A DNA stretch of 64,000 bases from Acidimicrobiia bacterium (lineage in GTDB: Bacteria > Actinomycetota > Acidimicrobiia > Acidimicrobiales > VFJN01), in NCBI GenBank assembly GCA_009694375.1, contig SHVB01000002.1, positions 1-64,000 of the forward strand, given 5' to 3'. Under the pieces are notes generated by a model that ran no database searches, was not told the origin of the DNA, and worked only from the letters and a program-made list of their open reading frames with translations. Shown here piece by piece: positions 9,583-21,925 of the stretch. Position numbers and translations under genes: made by a program. Position 1 is the stretch's first letter, and the number at the start of each line of letters is the position of its first letter.

Positions 9583-11001
9583 TTACGGACTGGTGGGGTT
9601 GTAGAGCCAGGATTGGAACAGGTCGCCTAGCCGCTGACCGCTGATTGCTTCGGCCAGGGCAATGAACTCCGGGGTGGAACCGTTGGCGCCGGCTCGTGCC
9701 GACACCCAGGTGCGCAGGATCTCGAAAAAGGCGCCGTCGCCTACCGTCTCTCGCAACGCCTGCAGCGTCCGGCCTCCCCGGAGATACACCGATGGCGCAA
9801 AGAGTTCATCCCGCCCCGGATCGCCCGGTGGAATGTTCAGGCCCTCCTCCGCCGCGGCCTCCTGGGCCAGAGCGGCCGCCGTGGGACCACCCGAGCGCTC
9901 TTGGTACATCCACTCGGCGTAGGTGGCAAACCCCTCGTTCAGCCAGATGTCGTTCCAACCGGCAACGCTCACCGAGTTACCGAACCATTGGTGCGCCAGT
10001 TCGTGCAGCAAAGTGATGTCTGCCCCGCGGCCCTGCACCACCAACTCGCGGCCCATCACGGTAAGCGTCTGGGTTTCCAACGCGAAACCCAGATCGTCAT
10101 CCACCACCAGCACCCCGTAGGCCTCGAAGGGGTACGGTCCGAACACCTCGGCCAGGAATCGGATCATGACGGCGGTGCGTTCCGTGGCCACCCGTCCCTC
10201 CGTCGCCCACTTCCGGTGGAAGGCGTGACGCAACACCACCCCGTCCACCGTTCCCCCATCCACCAACTCGTAGTCGCCGATGGCGATCTGAAGGAGATAA
10301 CTGGCCATCGGATCACGCACCTCGTAGGTCCAGGCGGTGGCGCCCTCACCCACCTCCTCACGGCGGGCCAGCCGACCGTTGGCGGCCACCGTCTGATCGT
10401 TCGGGGCGGTCACCCGCACGGTAAAGGTGGCCTTGTCGCTCGGATGATCATTCACCGGGAAAAACGTGGCGGCCCCGCCCGGTTCAGACACCACATAGGC
10501 CTCCCGACCGCGTGTTTGCCACCCCAACGCGAACAAGTCCGTTCCCATGCTGATTGGGGTGGGGTGCCCGTGATAGGTGACCTCGGTAACAAAGCGCTGG
10601 CCCTGCTCGATCACCTGATCGGGGGTGATCACCAGTTCGCGCCCCGCCCGCTCGAACGCCGCCGGGCGTCGATCCACGGTCACCGCCTCCACCTCCATCC
10701 CCACCAGGTCCAGGTTGAACCGGCTGAGGTTCTGGGTGGTCACCGCTCGGATGGTGGTCACCCCCGCCAGGTAGCGCTCATCGGCGCCCCAGGTGAGATC
10801 CACCCGGTAGTGCTCCACCGCGTAGCCCCCGTTACCCAGTTCCGGAAAGTACGGATCCCCCGCCCCCCGCGCGCCCGGGGATCCCTCGGGGGAGGCCCCC
10901 AGATTCCCCGCGGGGGCCAGGATCACCAGCACCAGCGCGACCACCACCGCCAATGCCACCGCCGCGAAGGGAAGATGCTTCGATCGACGCACCTGCGTCA
11001 C
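9583..11001 (-). CDS. Membrane-anchored M1-family aminopeptidase, 472 aa
   Basis: An uncleaved signal anchor or signal peptide covers about residues 10-30 (AAVALAVVVALVLVILA), followed by a Gly/Pro-rich linker. The M1 domain has an N-terminal beta region (RVDLTW..ERYLAGVTTI) and the zinc motif HELAHQWFGN, with the third ligand in WLNEGFATYAEW (HExxH-x18-E). The typical large C-terminal ERAP1-like domain is absent, so this is a short form. It probably cleaves amino-terminal residues from peptides outside the membrane. It lies 59 bases after leuA on the same strand and may be read from it; no functional link to leucine synthesis is evident beyond possible peptide salvage. Confidence 0.85.
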   Translation of the reverse strand: MTQVRRSKHLPFAAVALAVVVALVLVILAPAGNLGASPEGSPGARGAGDPYFPELGNGGYAVEHYRVDLTWGADERYLAGVTTIRAVTTQNLSRFNLDLVGMEVEAVTVDRRPAAFERAGRELVITPDQVIEQGQRFVTEVTYHGHPTPISMGTDLFALGWQTRGREAYVVSEPGGAATFFPVNDHPSDKATFTVRVTAPNDQTVAANGRLARREEVGEGATAWTYEVRDPMASYLLQIAIGDYELVDGGTVDGVVLRHAFHRKWATEGRVATERTAVMIRFLAEVFGPYPFEAYGVLVVDDDLGFALETQTLTVMGRELVVQGRGADITLLHELAHQWFGNSVSVAGWNDIWLNEGFATYAEWMYQERSGGPTAAALAQEAAAEEGLNIPPGDPGRDELFAPSVYLRGGRTLQALRETVGDGAFFEILRTWVSARAGANGSTPEFIALAEAISGQRLGDLFQSWLYNPTSP

Positions 11002-11060
11002 ATAACCAGATGCCCAGGTTCGGGTGGCGGACCCTCAGGCCGGCCCCAAACCCCCTGCGC

Positions 11061-12912
<1,852 letters not shown>

Positions 12913-12919
12913 CGGCGCT

Positions 12920-12949
12920 ATCTTTCCGCTACGGCGACTCGCTCGTCAA
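12920..12949 (-). promoter_or_regulatory. Promoter of the leuA leader
   Basis: TTGACG (12944-12949) and AAAGAT (12920-12925) are 18 bases apart, and the leader ATG follows 7 bases after the -10. Confidence 0.55.
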
Positions 12950-12969
12950 GGCGGCACTAGGATTCCGGC

Positions 12970-13284
12970 GTGATCAAACGGTCCTTACGTTTTGGGCGGG
13001 CCCTAGGTGGGCTGGTGGGGCTGGTCTGGCTCATCTCCCGGTACCGAGCGGCAACCGCCCCCGCGACAACCCCTGCGCCGGTGCTCCCGCCGGTCCCTTC
13101 CGTGGCGTCGTGGGTTCCACCCGAGGACAATGGGTGTCCCGCCAGCCATCCGGTGAAGGCCAAACTCGCCTCCAAGATTTTCCACCAGCCGGGCATGGCC
13201 AACTACGAGCGCACGAATCCCGACCGCTGCTATCTCAACGACACCGCCGCCGCCGACGACGGCTTCCGGGTCGCCAAGCGGTAA
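12970..13284 (+). CDS. Small membrane-anchored sunset-domain-like protein, 104 aa
   Basis: An N-terminal hydrophobic segment (about residues 12-24, GLVGLVWLISRY) is followed by a Pro/Ala-rich linker and a short conserved module. The module runs from NGCPASHPVKAKLASKIFHQPG to NPDRCYLND, with two cysteines. This module resembles the small sunset domain seen at the C-terminus of many actinobacterial secreted or membrane proteins; function is unknown. The start is GTG at 12970, with TAGGAT (12958-12963) 6 bases upstream. It is divergent from the leuA leader and convergent with serA, ending 6 bases before it. Confidence 0.8.
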   Translation: MIKRSLRFGRALGGLVGLVWLISRYRAATAPATTPAPVLPPVPSVASWVPPEDNGCPASHPVKAKLASKIFHQPGMANYERTNPDRCYLNDTAAADDGFRVAKR

Positions 13285-13290
13285 GCGGAT

Positions 13291-14850
13291 CTACAACGCC
13301 GCTACCGATACCACGCCCGGTACCGCCCGGATCGCGGCCTGCACGGCGGCGGGTACCAACTCACTGGTGGCGAGCACCATCAACGATGCCAGTCCTTCCC
13401 GGGAGCGTCCCAGGTGCATGTCGTCGATGTTGATGGCGGCTTCACCCACCACACCAGTAACCGCCGAGATCATCCCGGGCACATCGTTGTTGCGCACCAC
13501 CACCATGTGATCGGCCGGGGGGAGATCGATCGAATAGTCGTCCAGCATGACGATGCGCGGCTGGGCGCTGAGGCCCACCAGGGTGCCGCCGATGGCATGG
13601 TCTCCCCCGCGAATGGTGATCAAGTTGACGTAGTCGTGCGTGGTGGTAGAGGAGGACTCCCGCACTTCCACCCCGCGCTCCTCTGCCAGCCGCGGCGCGT
13701 TCACATAACTCACCGGCTCGGCGCTCACTTTGCTGAACACCCCCTTGAGTACTGACAGAGTGAGGATGCGAGTGTCGGACTCGGCGAGGTGGCCCTCGTA
13801 GCCGATTTCCAAAAGGTCGGTGACGCTGGCCGACAGACCGGCGAAAAGTCGGCCCAGTTGCTCGGCCAGAGGCAGGTAGGGACGCACCACAGTGGATGCC
13901 TCCGCCGCGCTCACGTTCACCGCAAACGGCACGAACTCACCGGCGAGCGCCAGGGCCACCTGCTCCGCGATGGTGTCGCCCGCCTTATCCTGCGCCTCCG
14001 CGGTACTCGCCCCGAGGTGCGGGGTAACCACCACCTGGGGCAACCCGAACAGCGGCGAAGACGTGGTGGGCTCGGTGGCGAACACGTCGATGGCTGCTCC
14101 ACCGATCCGGCCCTCCCGGATGGCTTCAGCGAGGGCGGCTTCGTCGATCACTCCACCGCGGGAAACATTGATCACCCGCAGGTTCGGCTTGGCCTTGGCC
14201 AATAACTCTTCACTGATCATCCCCAGCGTTTCGGGCGTCTTGACCACGTGAAGGGTGAGGAAATCGGATTGGGCCACCAAATCGTCGAGGCTCAGTAGTT
14301 CCACGTTGATCTGACGGGCCCGCTCGGCGGCCACGAACGGATCGTGCGCCACCACCCGCATTCCAAACGCCAACGCTCGCTGGGCTACCAGTTTCCCGAT
14401 ACGACCCAACCCCACGATCCCGAGGGTCTTGTCGGCCAGTTCGATGCCCTCCCATTGCGAGCGCTCCCAGCGCCCGGCCACGAGCGCCGCATGGGCCTGG
14501 GGAATGTTGCGGGCCTGAGCCAGCAGCATCGCCATCGTGTGTTCGGCGGTAGTGAGAATGTTCGATTGGGGGGCATTGACCACCATCACGCCCTGGGCGG
14601 TGGCGGCGTCGGTGTCTACGTTGTCGAGGCCGATGCCGGCCCGGCCCACCACCACGAGATCCTGGCCCGCCGCGATCACCTCGGCGGTCACCGTGGTGGA
14701 GGAACGGATGATGAGCGCCTGCGCTCCCACCACGGCCGCCAGCAGGTCCTCGGGGGTGAGGCCGAGTTGGAGATCCACCTCATGGCCCGCCGACCGCAAT
14801 CGATCGAGCCCACCATCGGCGATCTTTTCGGTCACGAGGATCCTGGCCAT
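13291..14850 (-). CDS. serA: D-3-phosphoglycerate dehydrogenase
   Basis: SerA starts the serine pathway by oxidising 3-phosphoglycerate with NAD. The 519-residue product is the long type with an intervening domain and a C-terminal ACT domain for feedback control (VVRNNDVPGMISAVTGVVG). The NAD site is GIVGLGRIGKLVA. The catalytic Arg lies in NVSRGGVIDE, and the Glu and His lie in the following catalytic-domain segments (VVTPHLGAST). I chose ATG at 14850 because homologues begin at MARILVTEKI; a longer frame to 14892 lacks support. CAGACT lies 6 bases before this ATG. serC, the next enzyme of the pathway, is in the window at 18204. Confidence 0.95.
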   Translation of the reverse strand: MARILVTEKIADGGLDRLRSAGHEVDLQLGLTPEDLLAAVVGAQALIIRSSTTVTAEVIAAGQDLVVVGRAGIGLDNVDTDAATAQGVMVVNAPQSNILTTAEHTMAMLLAQARNIPQAHAALVAGRWERSQWEGIELADKTLGIVGLGRIGKLVAQRALAFGMRVVAHDPFVAAERARQINVELLSLDDLVAQSDFLTLHVVKTPETLGMISEELLAKAKPNLRVINVSRGGVIDEAALAEAIREGRIGGAAIDVFATEPTTSSPLFGLPQVVVTPHLGASTAEAQDKAGDTIAEQVALALAGEFVPFAVNVSAAEASTVVRPYLPLAEQLGRLFAGLSASVTDLLEIGYEGHLAESDTRILTLSVLKGVFSKVSAEPVSYVNAPRLAEERGVEVRESSSTTTHDYVNLITIRGGDHAIGGTLVGLSAQPRIVMLDDYSIDLPPADHMVVVRNNDVPGMISAVTGVVGEAAINIDDMHLGRSREGLASLMVLATSELVPAAVQAAIRAVPGVVSVAAL

Positions 14851-14932
14851 TCGGCGAGTCTGGTCGGCCCCTGCGCACAGCCGCCAACCCATTGCCTTGG
14901 CGACCGTCGCCCCGGGCCTTTATCTTGCACCC

Positions 14933-16879
14933 TCAGCGATGGAGGTTCTCGACCGGGATTGGTTCGATGCCCTCCTGCGGGGGGAGGGAGAAGCCGAACA
15001 CCTGGGCGTAGAAACTCAATTCGCCATCGAGCGACGCCCGAATGTTCTCCGCCTGGCGGAAGCCATGCTGCTCACCGGCGAAGGCCACATAGGCCACCGG
15101 CACACCCTTGTCCCGCAGTGCCCCCACGATCATCTCAGCCTGATTGGGCGGCACGACGAGGTCGTCGAGGCCCTGGAACACCGCCAGGGGGCGATCAATG
15201 CGGTCGATGTGGAAGATGGGCGAGCGGGCCTCGTAGGTGGCCCGCTCAGCGGGCCAGGGACCCACCAGGCTGTCGAGATAGCGGCTCTCAAACTTATGGG
15301 TGTCGGCCGCAAGGGCCCCTAGGTCCGCCACGCCATAGTGGCTGGCCCCGGCCGCGAACACGTCGTGGAAGGTGAGAGCCGCCAGCGTGGTGAAGCCCCC
15401 CGCTGATCCCCCGCGGATGCACAGCCGGGCCGAATCCACATCGCCTCGGCGCACCAGAAACTCCGCCGCCGCCACGCAGTCCTCCACGTCGGCGATCCCC
15501 CACTGCCCGTGCAACAACTTCCGATAAGCCCGGCCGTAGCCGGTGGACCCGCGGTAGTTCACGTCGGCCACCGCGAAACCTCGGCTCGTCCAGTACTGAC
15601 GCCCGAGCGACAGCAGGGGGCGAGCGGCGGCGGTGGGGCCACCGTGGATCATGATCAACAACGGCGGTTTGTCGCCGGCCGGGCCAACCCAATCAGGATT
15701 GGTGGGGGGATAGAACAACGCGTGCGCCACCTCCCCCCCGGCGGTGGGGAACGAGATCGTCTCGGGCGTGGCGCACCACTGCGCCGCCAGACCGAGGGCG
15801 CGAGGCGGCACCACTTCCTCCACCGAAACAAGGCGACTGCCCTCGATCACCGCTCGCGCCACGTGAAGTTCGCGATGGGGGCTCGCCGCCAGGTACACGA
15901 GGTTGTCGCCGCCACCGTGTAATCCGTCGATCACCGTGTGGGGCACATCAAGCGGTGGGCTGGTGCCATCCTCGGGGTCCCATACGGCAAGGCGGTCGCA
16001 CCCCTCCTCGACGTAGCGAAGGGCCACTCGACCGCCATCAAGAAAGGCAAAGCAGGATTGGCCAAACACCCACTGGGGGAACCCGATGTCGGCGCCGAGG
16101 TCCACCATCACCTCGGTTCCCCCCGCCGGTGTCCACCGGTAAAGGCTCCAGAACCCGGTGCGGTCGGCGAAGAACCACAGCGAACCATCCGGGGCCCAGG
16201 TGGGCTGGCCCACCGACTCGCCTCCGTCGCGCCCGGCCACCACGGTTCGCTCCCCGTTGGCTTCCACCATCAGCCGTGTGGCATCCCAGGGCATGTCGGG
16301 GTGATCCCATTCAATCCAGCAGAATGCCTCGCCGTCGGGTCGCCACCGCGGGTCGCTCACGAAGTCCGGGCCCTCCACCATCACCGCGGGGACCGACGGT
16401 TCGTGGGCGGCGAGGCACACGATGGTGTTGGTGGCCTCCCGGCCGTCGGCGTGATGCTCCTCCTGCACGCACAGCAATCGGGTGCCATCGGGATGCAACG
16501 AGCCATCCGCGTAGCGCAACGAGCGGGCCACCGCCGGTGCCGGCGTGAGCGGCTCGGGCTCGCCCCCCGGGACGAGGCGGTGGAGGCGCTGGGTAACCCA
16601 GTCGGCGAACCACAGCACGCCGTTGGCCACCCACCACGCTCCCCCACCGTATTCATGCACGGCGGTGCGGGCGTTCCACGGCGGCCCCAGCACTTCGGTC
16701 ACCACTCCATCGACAGAGCGGCGCATCACCGCACTGCGCCCCGACTCTTCCGGCCGGCTTTCGGACCACCAGAGGTCATCCCCGTCCCGTGCCACCGCCG
16801 CGGGTTGACGCGCCGAACGCACCACCGACTCGCTGGTGATCGGGGTCGGCCAGGAGCCGTAAGGGGCCACCGCGGTCAT
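14933..16879 (-). CDS. S9-family prolyl oligopeptidase-like peptidase, 648 aa
   Basis: The N-terminal 390 residues form a beta-propeller-like region. The C-terminal alpha/beta hydrolase has [11 protein letters not shown], the nucleophile elbow GGSAGGF, the Asp in [11 protein letters not shown] and the His in GEQHGFR, so the catalytic triad is intact. No signal peptide is seen, so it probably acts on short peptides in the cytoplasm. It overlaps the upstream aminotransferase by 4 bases (ATGA), which implies coupled translation. The pairing with amino acid genes suggests peptide recycling, but this is only inferred. Confidence 0.9.
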   Translation of the reverse strand: MTAVAPYGSWPTPITSESVVRSARQPAAVARDGDDLWWSESRPEESGRSAVMRRSVDGVVTEVLGPPWNARTAVHEYGGGAWWVANGVLWFADWVTQRLHRLVPGGEPEPLTPAPAVARSLRYADGSLHPDGTRLLCVQEEHHADGREATNTIVCLAAHEPSVPAVMVEGPDFVSDPRWRPDGEAFCWIEWDHPDMPWDATRLMVEANGERTVVAGRDGGESVGQPTWAPDGSLWFFADRTGFWSLYRWTPAGGTEVMVDLGADIGFPQWVFGQSCFAFLDGGRVALRYVEEGCDRLAVWDPEDGTSPPLDVPHTVIDGLHGGGDNLVYLAASPHRELHVARAVIEGSRLVSVEEVVPPRALGLAAQWCATPETISFPTAGGEVAHALFYPPTNPDWVGPAGDKPPLLIMIHGGPTAAARPLLSLGRQYWTSRGFAVADVNYRGSTGYGRAYRKLLHGQWGIADVEDCVAAAEFLVRRGDVDSARLCIRGGSAGGFTTLAALTFHDVFAAGASHYGVADLGALAADTHKFESRYLDSLVGPWPAERATYEARSPIFHIDRIDRPLAVFQGLDDLVVPPNQAEMIVGALRDKGVPVAYVAFAGEQHGFRQAENIRASLDGELSFYAQVFGFSLPPQEGIEPIPVENLHR

Positions 16880-18081
16880 GTGGCTTCGGCGAGCAGGTCG
16901 ACGATGCGCCGACAGCCCTCCGTGAGGTCGTCGTCGCCGAGGGCGAAACTGAGGCGGGCGTACCCAGGGGCATCGAAGGCTTCGCCGGGCACCACCGCCA
17001 CCTTGGCTTCAGCGAGCAGGATCTCGCACAACTCGGCGCTAGTGGCCGCGGTGTGCCCCCGGATCGAGCGGCCCAGATAGGCCGACAGATTGGGGAACGC
17101 GTAGAAGGCGCCCTGCGGTTCCATGCAGGTCACCCCCTCGATGCTGCTGAGGAGTCTCCACATGGTCTGGCCGCGCCGGTAGAACGCCTCGCGCATCTCC
17201 CCTACGGCGGTGAGATCGCCGCGCAGTGCGGCGATGGCGGCGCGCTGGGAAACATTGGCCACATTGGAGGTCTGGTGCGACTGCAGGTTCGTGGCGGCGG
17301 TGATCACATCGACCGGCCCCAGCATCCACCCCACCCGCCAGCCGGTCATGGCGTAGGTCTTAGCCACGCCGTTCACCACCACACACCGGTCGGCGAGTTC
17401 GGGCACCACCGCAGGCATGGAGACAGACCGATGCTCGCCGTAGGTGAGGTGCTCATAGATCTCGTCGGTGACCACCCAGATGCCCTTTTCCACCGCCCAG
17501 CGGCCGATGGCCTCCACCTCCTGTACCGGGTACACCGCACCGGTGGGGTTGGAGGGCGACACGAACATGAGCGCCTTGGTCTTGGGGGTCACGGCCGCGT
17601 CGAGTTGGGCCAGGGTGACACGAAACCCGGTGCTCTCATCGGTGGGCAGAATCACCGGCACACCGCCGGCCAGGGCGATCGGCTCGGGGTAGGTCGTCCA
17701 GAATGGGGCGGGGAGCAGCACCTCGTCGCCGGGGTCGAGCAGGGTGGCAAAGGTGTTGTAGACAGCGTGCTTTCCCCCGTTGGTCACCAGCACCTGACCA
17801 GGAGCGACCGACAGGCCCGAGTCGCGGAGCGTCTTAGCGGCGATGGCCTCCTTGAGCTCCGCCAGACCGCCAGCGGGCGAGTACTTGTGGTTCCGCGGGT
17901 CGAGGCAGGCCGCCACCGCGGCTTCCACGATATGGGGCGGTGTGGGGAAGTCTGGTTCGCCGGCCCCGAAGCCAATCACGGGTTCGCCAGCGGCCTGCAA
18001 CGCCTTCGCCTTGGCATCCACCGCCAACGTGGCGGACTCGGTAATGGCCGCGATGCGACGGGATACTCGGCGGGTGGCCAA
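16876..18081 (-). CDS. Aspartate/aromatic-type aminotransferase (class I)
   Basis: This is a fold-type I PLP aminotransferase of about 401 residues, most like bacterial aspartate aminotransferases. Signatures are [33 protein letters not shown], the PLP lysine in [17 protein letters not shown] and [12 protein letters not shown] start at 18081 is preferred because AAGGAG lies 8 bases upstream, and a longer frame would add an atypical extension and place that Shine-Dalgarno inside the gene. It probably makes aspartate or other amino acids from oxo acids. It is coupled to the downstream S9 peptidase and divergent from serC. Confidence 0.9.
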   Translation of the reverse strand: MATRRVSRRIAAITESATLAVDAKAKALQAAGEPVIGFGAGEPDFPTPPHIVEAAVAACLDPRNHKYSPAGGLAELKEAIAAKTLRDSGLSVAPGQVLVTNGGKHAVYNTFATLLDPGDEVLLPAPFWTTYPEPIALAGGVPVILPTDESTGFRVTLAQLDAAVTPKTKALMFVSPSNPTGAVYPVQEVEAIGRWAVEKGIWVVTDEIYEHLTYGEHRSVSMPAVVPELADRCVVVNGVAKTYAMTGWRVGWMLGPVDVITAATNLQSHQTSNVANVSQRAAIAALRGDLTAVGEMREAFYRRGQTMWRLLSSIEGVTCMEPQGAFYAFPNLSAYLGRSIRGHTAATSAELCEILLAEAKVAVVPGEAFDAPGYARLSFALGDDDLTEGCRRIVDLLAEAT

Positions 18082-18203
18082 CGGGCTTGCTCCTTGGTGG
18101 ACTCTGCCCATCGTGACACGCGGCCGGGCCCCAACCCACATGGATTCACGCCTCTGGTTCATTCGCCTCGCCCCGAGGCGGCTCCATCCGCCAACATGGG
18201 TGA

Positions 18204-19337
18204 GTGACCTCCGCCCCTCCCCCTGTGATCAATATCCCCACCGACCTCCTGCCCCTCGACGGCCGCTTCGGCTGTGGGCCCTCCAAGGTGCGGCCCGAAG
18301 CCGTCGCCGCCCTCGCCGCAGCAAGCACGGACTATCTCGGCACGTCGCATCGCCAGGCTCGGGTCCAGTTCGAGGTGAGCGCCCTACGCAACGGGATCGC
18401 CGAACTCTTCGCCCTCCCTGACGGCTACGAGGTGCTCCTGGGCAACGGCGGCACGACGGCGTTCTGGGACGCCGCCACCTTCGGTCTCATCGACCACTGC
18501 AGCCAGCACCTCTGCTTCGGGGAGTTCTCCTCCAAGTTCGCCGATGCGGCGGCCGCCGCGCCGTTTCTCGGCCAGCCCTCCACCATCGTGGGCGAGCCCG
18601 GCACCCATCCACTCCCGGTGGCGGATGCCAGCGTGGACGCCTACTGCCTCACGCACAACGAGACCTCCACCGGGGTAGCCATGCCCCTCCACCGCCCTGC
18701 CGGGGCCGAAGGCCTCGTGCTCGTCGATGCCACCTCGGCTGCCGGGGGGCTCCGGTTCGACCCCCACGAGGTCGACGTGTACTACTTCGCTCCCCAGAAA
18801 TGTTTGGCGTCTGACGGTGGCCTGTGGCTTGCCGCCGTGTCGCCCGCCGCCATCGAACGGATCGAGCGGATCGCCGCCTCGGACCGCTGGGTGCCCGCAT
18901 CTCTCGATCTGGGGATCGCCCTGGACAGCAGCCGCAAGGACCAGACGTACAACACGCCAGCCCTGGCCACGATCTTCCTGGCCAACCAGCAGGTGGATTG
19001 GATCAACCAGCACGGCGGCCTTGAGTGGGCCGCCACCCGTTGCGACGCCTCGGCCGCCGCCATCTACGACTGGGCCGACGCGTCGAGCTACGCCACGGCC
19101 TTCGTCGCGGAACCCGCTCAGCGCAGCCACGTAGTGGCCACCATCGACCTCGATGCCGATGTGGTGGACGCCAACATGGTCTCCAAGGTCCTGCGAGCCA
19201 ACGGCGTGATCGACACGGAGAGTTACCGCAAACTCGGGCGCAACCAGGTGCGGGTGGCTCTGTTCCCCTCGATCGACCCGGCCGACGTGACCGCCCTCAC
19301 AGCCTGCATCGACCACGTCGTAGCCGCTCTGGCCTAA
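18204..19337 (+). CDS. serC: Phosphoserine aminotransferase
   Basis: SerC converts 3-phosphohydroxypyruvate to phosphoserine using glutamate and PLP. The 377-residue sequence fits the actinobacterial SerC subgroup: [35 protein letters not shown] and the PLP lysine in [14 protein letters not shown]. The start is GTG at 18204; another in-frame GTG lies a few codons later. Together with serA at 13291 it accounts for two of the three serine-pathway steps. Confidence 0.93.
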   Translation: MTSAPPPVINIPTDLLPLDGRFGCGPSKVRPEAVAALAAASTDYLGTSHRQARVQFEVSALRNGIAELFALPDGYEVLLGNGGTTAFWDAATFGLIDHCSQHLCFGEFSSKFADAAAAAPFLGQPSTIVGEPGTHPLPVADASVDAYCLTHNETSTGVAMPLHRPAGAEGLVLVDATSAAGGLRFDPHEVDVYYFAPQKCLASDGGLWLAAVSPAAIERIERIAASDRWVPASLDLGIALDSSRKDQTYNTPALATIFLANQQVDWINQHGGLEWAATRCDASAAAIYDWADASSYATAFVAEPAQRSHVVATIDLDADVVDANMVSKVLRANGVIDTESYRKLGRNQVRVALFPSIDPADVTALTACIDHVVAALA

Positions 19338-19448
19338 CCAAAAACATCTCGCCGCGCGCCCGACGAACACCGCCGTCGGCCTCGTTCTTCCCGAGGGCGA
19401 TCCGGTAGTTCTCCCGCGCCGTGACACCGCCCGCTACGGTCCGCTCCC

Positions 19449-21170
19449 ATGCCCACTAGTAACGAAGTTCGTGCCCAACTCACCGGCCCGGCCGGAATGT
19501 TCGAGGTCGTGACCGAAGATGTGTGGGGTCGCCCCACGCAGGTCTACGCCAATCGCATGCCCTCGCTGCGTTCCGTACTGGAGGTGGGACTGCTGCGGGG
19601 CGACGAGCAGACGTTCCTGAGTTACGGCGAACGCACCTACGGGTTCGGTGAGTTCGGCCGGGCCACCAACGGCGTGGCCCAGGCTCTGCGCAGCCGGTTC
19701 GGCCTCGCCAAAGGCGACCGCGTGGCGGTCCTTTCCCAAAACAATCCCGAGTGGTGTCTCACCTTCTGGGCCACCGTGTCCCAAGGTGCGGTGCTGGTCG
19801 GCCTCAACGGGTGGTGGACCACCGACGAGATCGAATACGGCCTGCAGGACTCGGGCGCCAAGGTGCTCGTCGCCGATCGCAAGCGTTTCGAGCGCATCGC
19901 CGATTCCCTGGATCTGGCCCCCCACTTGGAGCACGTATTCCTGACCGACTGCACCCCGGCCGACCTCGGCCGGGCCAATGATCCCCGGCTCCACCCCTTT
20001 TCCGACCTCACCACCTCACCCAGCCCCGATCTGATCGAGGCCGAAATTGCCGAAGACGACTACGCAGTGATCTTCTACACCTCCGGCACCACCGGTCGGC
20101 CCAAGGGGGCGATCTCCACCCATCGCAGCATGATCGCCAACCTGCAGAACACCATGTTCAACGCGGTGGCCAACTCGATGTCGGGAAGCGCGTCCTTGCC
20201 CGATAATGGCGGCCAGAACGTGGCGCTGTTCACGTCCCCGCTATTCCACGTGTCGGGCTGCCACTCCACACTGGTGGTCGGTTTACTGGCCGGATTGAAA
20301 CTGGTGATGCCCGAGGGTCGTTTCCTGCCTGAGACTGCTCTGCAACTGATCCAAGATCATCGGGTCACCCTCTGGGCCACGGTGCCCACGATGGTGTGGC
20401 GGGTGTGTGAGCACCCTGACCGCCACTCGTACGACACCAGTTCGGTGCGCAGTGTGGTCTTTGGCGGATCGCCATCGGCGGAGGAACTGCAGCGGATGGT
20501 TCACGAGACCTTCCCCAGCGTGTCGAGCACCTCGAATGCCTATGGCCTCACCGAAACCTCCTCGGTGGCCACCGTGATCTCCGGACCCGATGCCGTCGCC
20601 AAGCCCGCCTCGGTGGGCCCGGCGGTCCCCACCGTGTCCCTGAAGATCACCGACGCCAACGGTGAGGAGGTAGGCCAGGGCGAAACCGGCGAGGTCTGCA
20701 TCAACGGGCCCATTCTCATGGCGGGGTACTGGAACAAGCCCGAGGCCACCGCCGAGGCCATTGATGCCGACGGCTGGCTGCACACGGGCGACGTTGGTCA
20801 TCTTGATGCCGACGGCTTCCTGTTCATCACCGATCGCAAGAAGGACATGATCATCCGGGGTGGCGAGAACATCTACTCCGTGGAGATCGAACAACGCCTG
20901 GTCAGCCACCCCGAGATCGCCGATGCGGCCATCTACGGCGTGCCCCACCCTGAACTCGGTGAGGAAGTCAAAGCCACCGTGCAACTCGAAGCCCATTCCC
21001 GCCTCACCGTGACCGACATCCAGCAATGGGTGGCCGGCGGTCTCGCCGCCTTCAAGGTTCCGGCGTTCGTGGATCTCACGTTCGAGAAGTTGCCCCGCAA
21101 CGCCAGCGGCAAACTTCTAAAAAACGTGCTGCGGGGGGAAGGCGACGTCAGTTTCGCCGAAACGATGTAA
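19449..21170 (+). CDS. Acyl-CoA synthetase (AMP-forming), FadD-like, 573 aa
   Basis: A second ANL-superfamily acyl-CoA ligase. Motifs are FYTSGTTGRPKGAISTH, NAYGLTETSS, GWLHTGDVGHLD, ITDRKKDMIIRGGENIYSVE and a C-terminal lysine in NASGKLLKNVLRG. The sequence is closer to long-chain or steroid-type FadD proteins than to the ligase at 4550. The substrate cannot be assigned. TACGGT (19435-19440) lies 8 bases before ATG. It follows serC by 111 bases and has its own predicted promoter. Confidence 0.88.
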   Translation: MPTSNEVRAQLTGPAGMFEVVTEDVWGRPTQVYANRMPSLRSVLEVGLLRGDEQTFLSYGERTYGFGEFGRATNGVAQALRSRFGLAKGDRVAVLSQNNPEWCLTFWATVSQGAVLVGLNGWWTTDEIEYGLQDSGAKVLVADRKRFERIADSLDLAPHLEHVFLTDCTPADLGRANDPRLHPFSDLTTSPSPDLIEAEIAEDDYAVIFYTSGTTGRPKGAISTHRSMIANLQNTMFNAVANSMSGSASLPDNGGQNVALFTSPLFHVSGCHSTLVVGLLAGLKLVMPEGRFLPETALQLIQDHRVTLWATVPTMVWRVCEHPDRHSYDTSSVRSVVFGGSPSAEELQRMVHETFPSVSSTSNAYGLTETSSVATVISGPDAVAKPASVGPAVPTVSLKITDANGEEVGQGETGEVCINGPILMAGYWNKPEATAEAIDADGWLHTGDVGHLDADGFLFITDRKKDMIIRGGENIYSVEIEQRLVSHPEIADAAIYGVPHPELGEEVKATVQLEAHSRLTVTDIQQWVAGGLAAFKVPAFVDLTFEKLPRNASGKLLKNVLRGEGDVSFAETM

Positions 21171-21227
21171 CCCCTGACCGAGGTGGCCACATTTGGCTCA
21201 ACTAGTGGGTGGCATCTGCCGATTATC

Positions 21228-21254
21228 AAACCAGCAAGCACCCAGTGCTGGTTT
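21228..21254. repeat. Perfect 9-bp inverted repeat upstream of the signal peptidase-like gene
   Basis: AAACCAGCA and TGCTGGTTT flank a 9-base spacer. It could be a weak terminator for the ligase gene or an operator for the next gene; the tail has only three T, so I do not call it a terminator. Confidence 0.4.
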
Positions 21255-21331
21255 AGAGGAGCGGCGATGCACCCACGCAGCCACACAACCCCCGGTTCGA
21301 TGGCGGGCCCACCCCCATGCCGGGAGGCCGC

Positions 21332-21925
21332 GTGACCTCGTTGACAACCCGGAGGACACATCCAGGGGCAATTCCCCTGGATCTTCACACCGGCCGGGCC
21401 ACCCACTCCAGGGTGCGCACCGCTGGCCGGGCGGTGGCCATCATCGCCGCTGCCCTTATCCTGGTCCCGATCGTGGCCGTGGCCGTGGGGTATCAGCCGG
21501 CCATCGTGGCGGCTCCAAGCCCCTCCCCCGGGATCGACAAAGGCGACATTGTCCTCAACAAGGTTGTACCGCCAGCAGATGTGCAGGTGGGCGACATCAT
21601 CACCTACCTGCCGGCGCCAGGATCGGCCAAGGTCACCGGCGTTGTGGCGCAGGCGACGGCCACCACGGGGACCTACTCCTTTAGGCTCGAAGGCACCCCG
21701 AGCGACAGCCCAGCATGGTCACCGGCGGCCCAGCAGAACGTCACCCGGGTGGCCTTACGCCTCGCGTTCCTCGACCGCCTGCTACGCCACATCAGCCCCT
21801 ATGTGGCGGACAACCCGGATCTCACCCTGGGCATCTGGGTGGCATCCATCCTGCTCCTTGGCGGTGTCTGGATGGCCCTGGCCGCCCACGAGCCCGAGCC
21901 CGAGCCCGAGCCCGAACACTGGTAA
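21332..21925 (+). CDS. Degenerate signal peptidase I (S26B/SipW)-like membrane protein
   Basis: The 197-residue protein has a transmembrane segment near residues 30-52 (AVAIIAAALILVPIVAVAVGY), a short extracytoplasmic region and a second membrane segment near the C-terminus (LGIWVASILLLGGVWMAL), ending in repeated Glu-Pro. GYQPAIV, GDIVLNKVVPPADVQVGDIITYL and the later segment ending in NVTRV follow the layout of S26B signal peptidases. In active enzymes a Ser-Gly-Ser-Met-x-Pro motif follows the first strand; here it is AAPSPSPGI, so the usual catalytic context is lost. It may be a non-catalytic homologue. I prefer GTG at 21332 because GGGAGG precedes it; ATG at 21317 is possible. It ends immediately before the ilvC stop codon. 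Confidence 0.6.
   Translation: MTSLTTRRTHPGAIPLDLHTGRATHSRVRTAGRAVAIIAAALILVPIVAVAVGYQPAIVAAPSPSPGIDKGDIVLNKVVPPADVQVGDIITYLPAPGSAKVTGVVAQATATTGTYSFRLEGTPSDSPAWSPAAQQNVTRVALRLAFLDRLLRHISPYVADNPDLTLGIWVASILLLGGVWMALAAHEPEPEPEPEHW
21891..21918 (+). repeat. Short tandem repeat CCCGAG
   Basis: About four to five copies of a 6-base unit encode an alternating Glu-Pro tail at the C-terminus of the signal peptidase-like protein. Confidence 0.8.

Noticed and set aside
14850-14892. Upstream ATG extending serA by 14 residues
   Set aside because: The extension is not like SerA N-termini, which start directly with the MARILVTEKI-type strand.
21228-21254. Inverted repeat as an intrinsic terminator of the acyl-CoA ligase gene
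   Set aside because: The stem is good but there are only three T after it, so an operator is equally possible.
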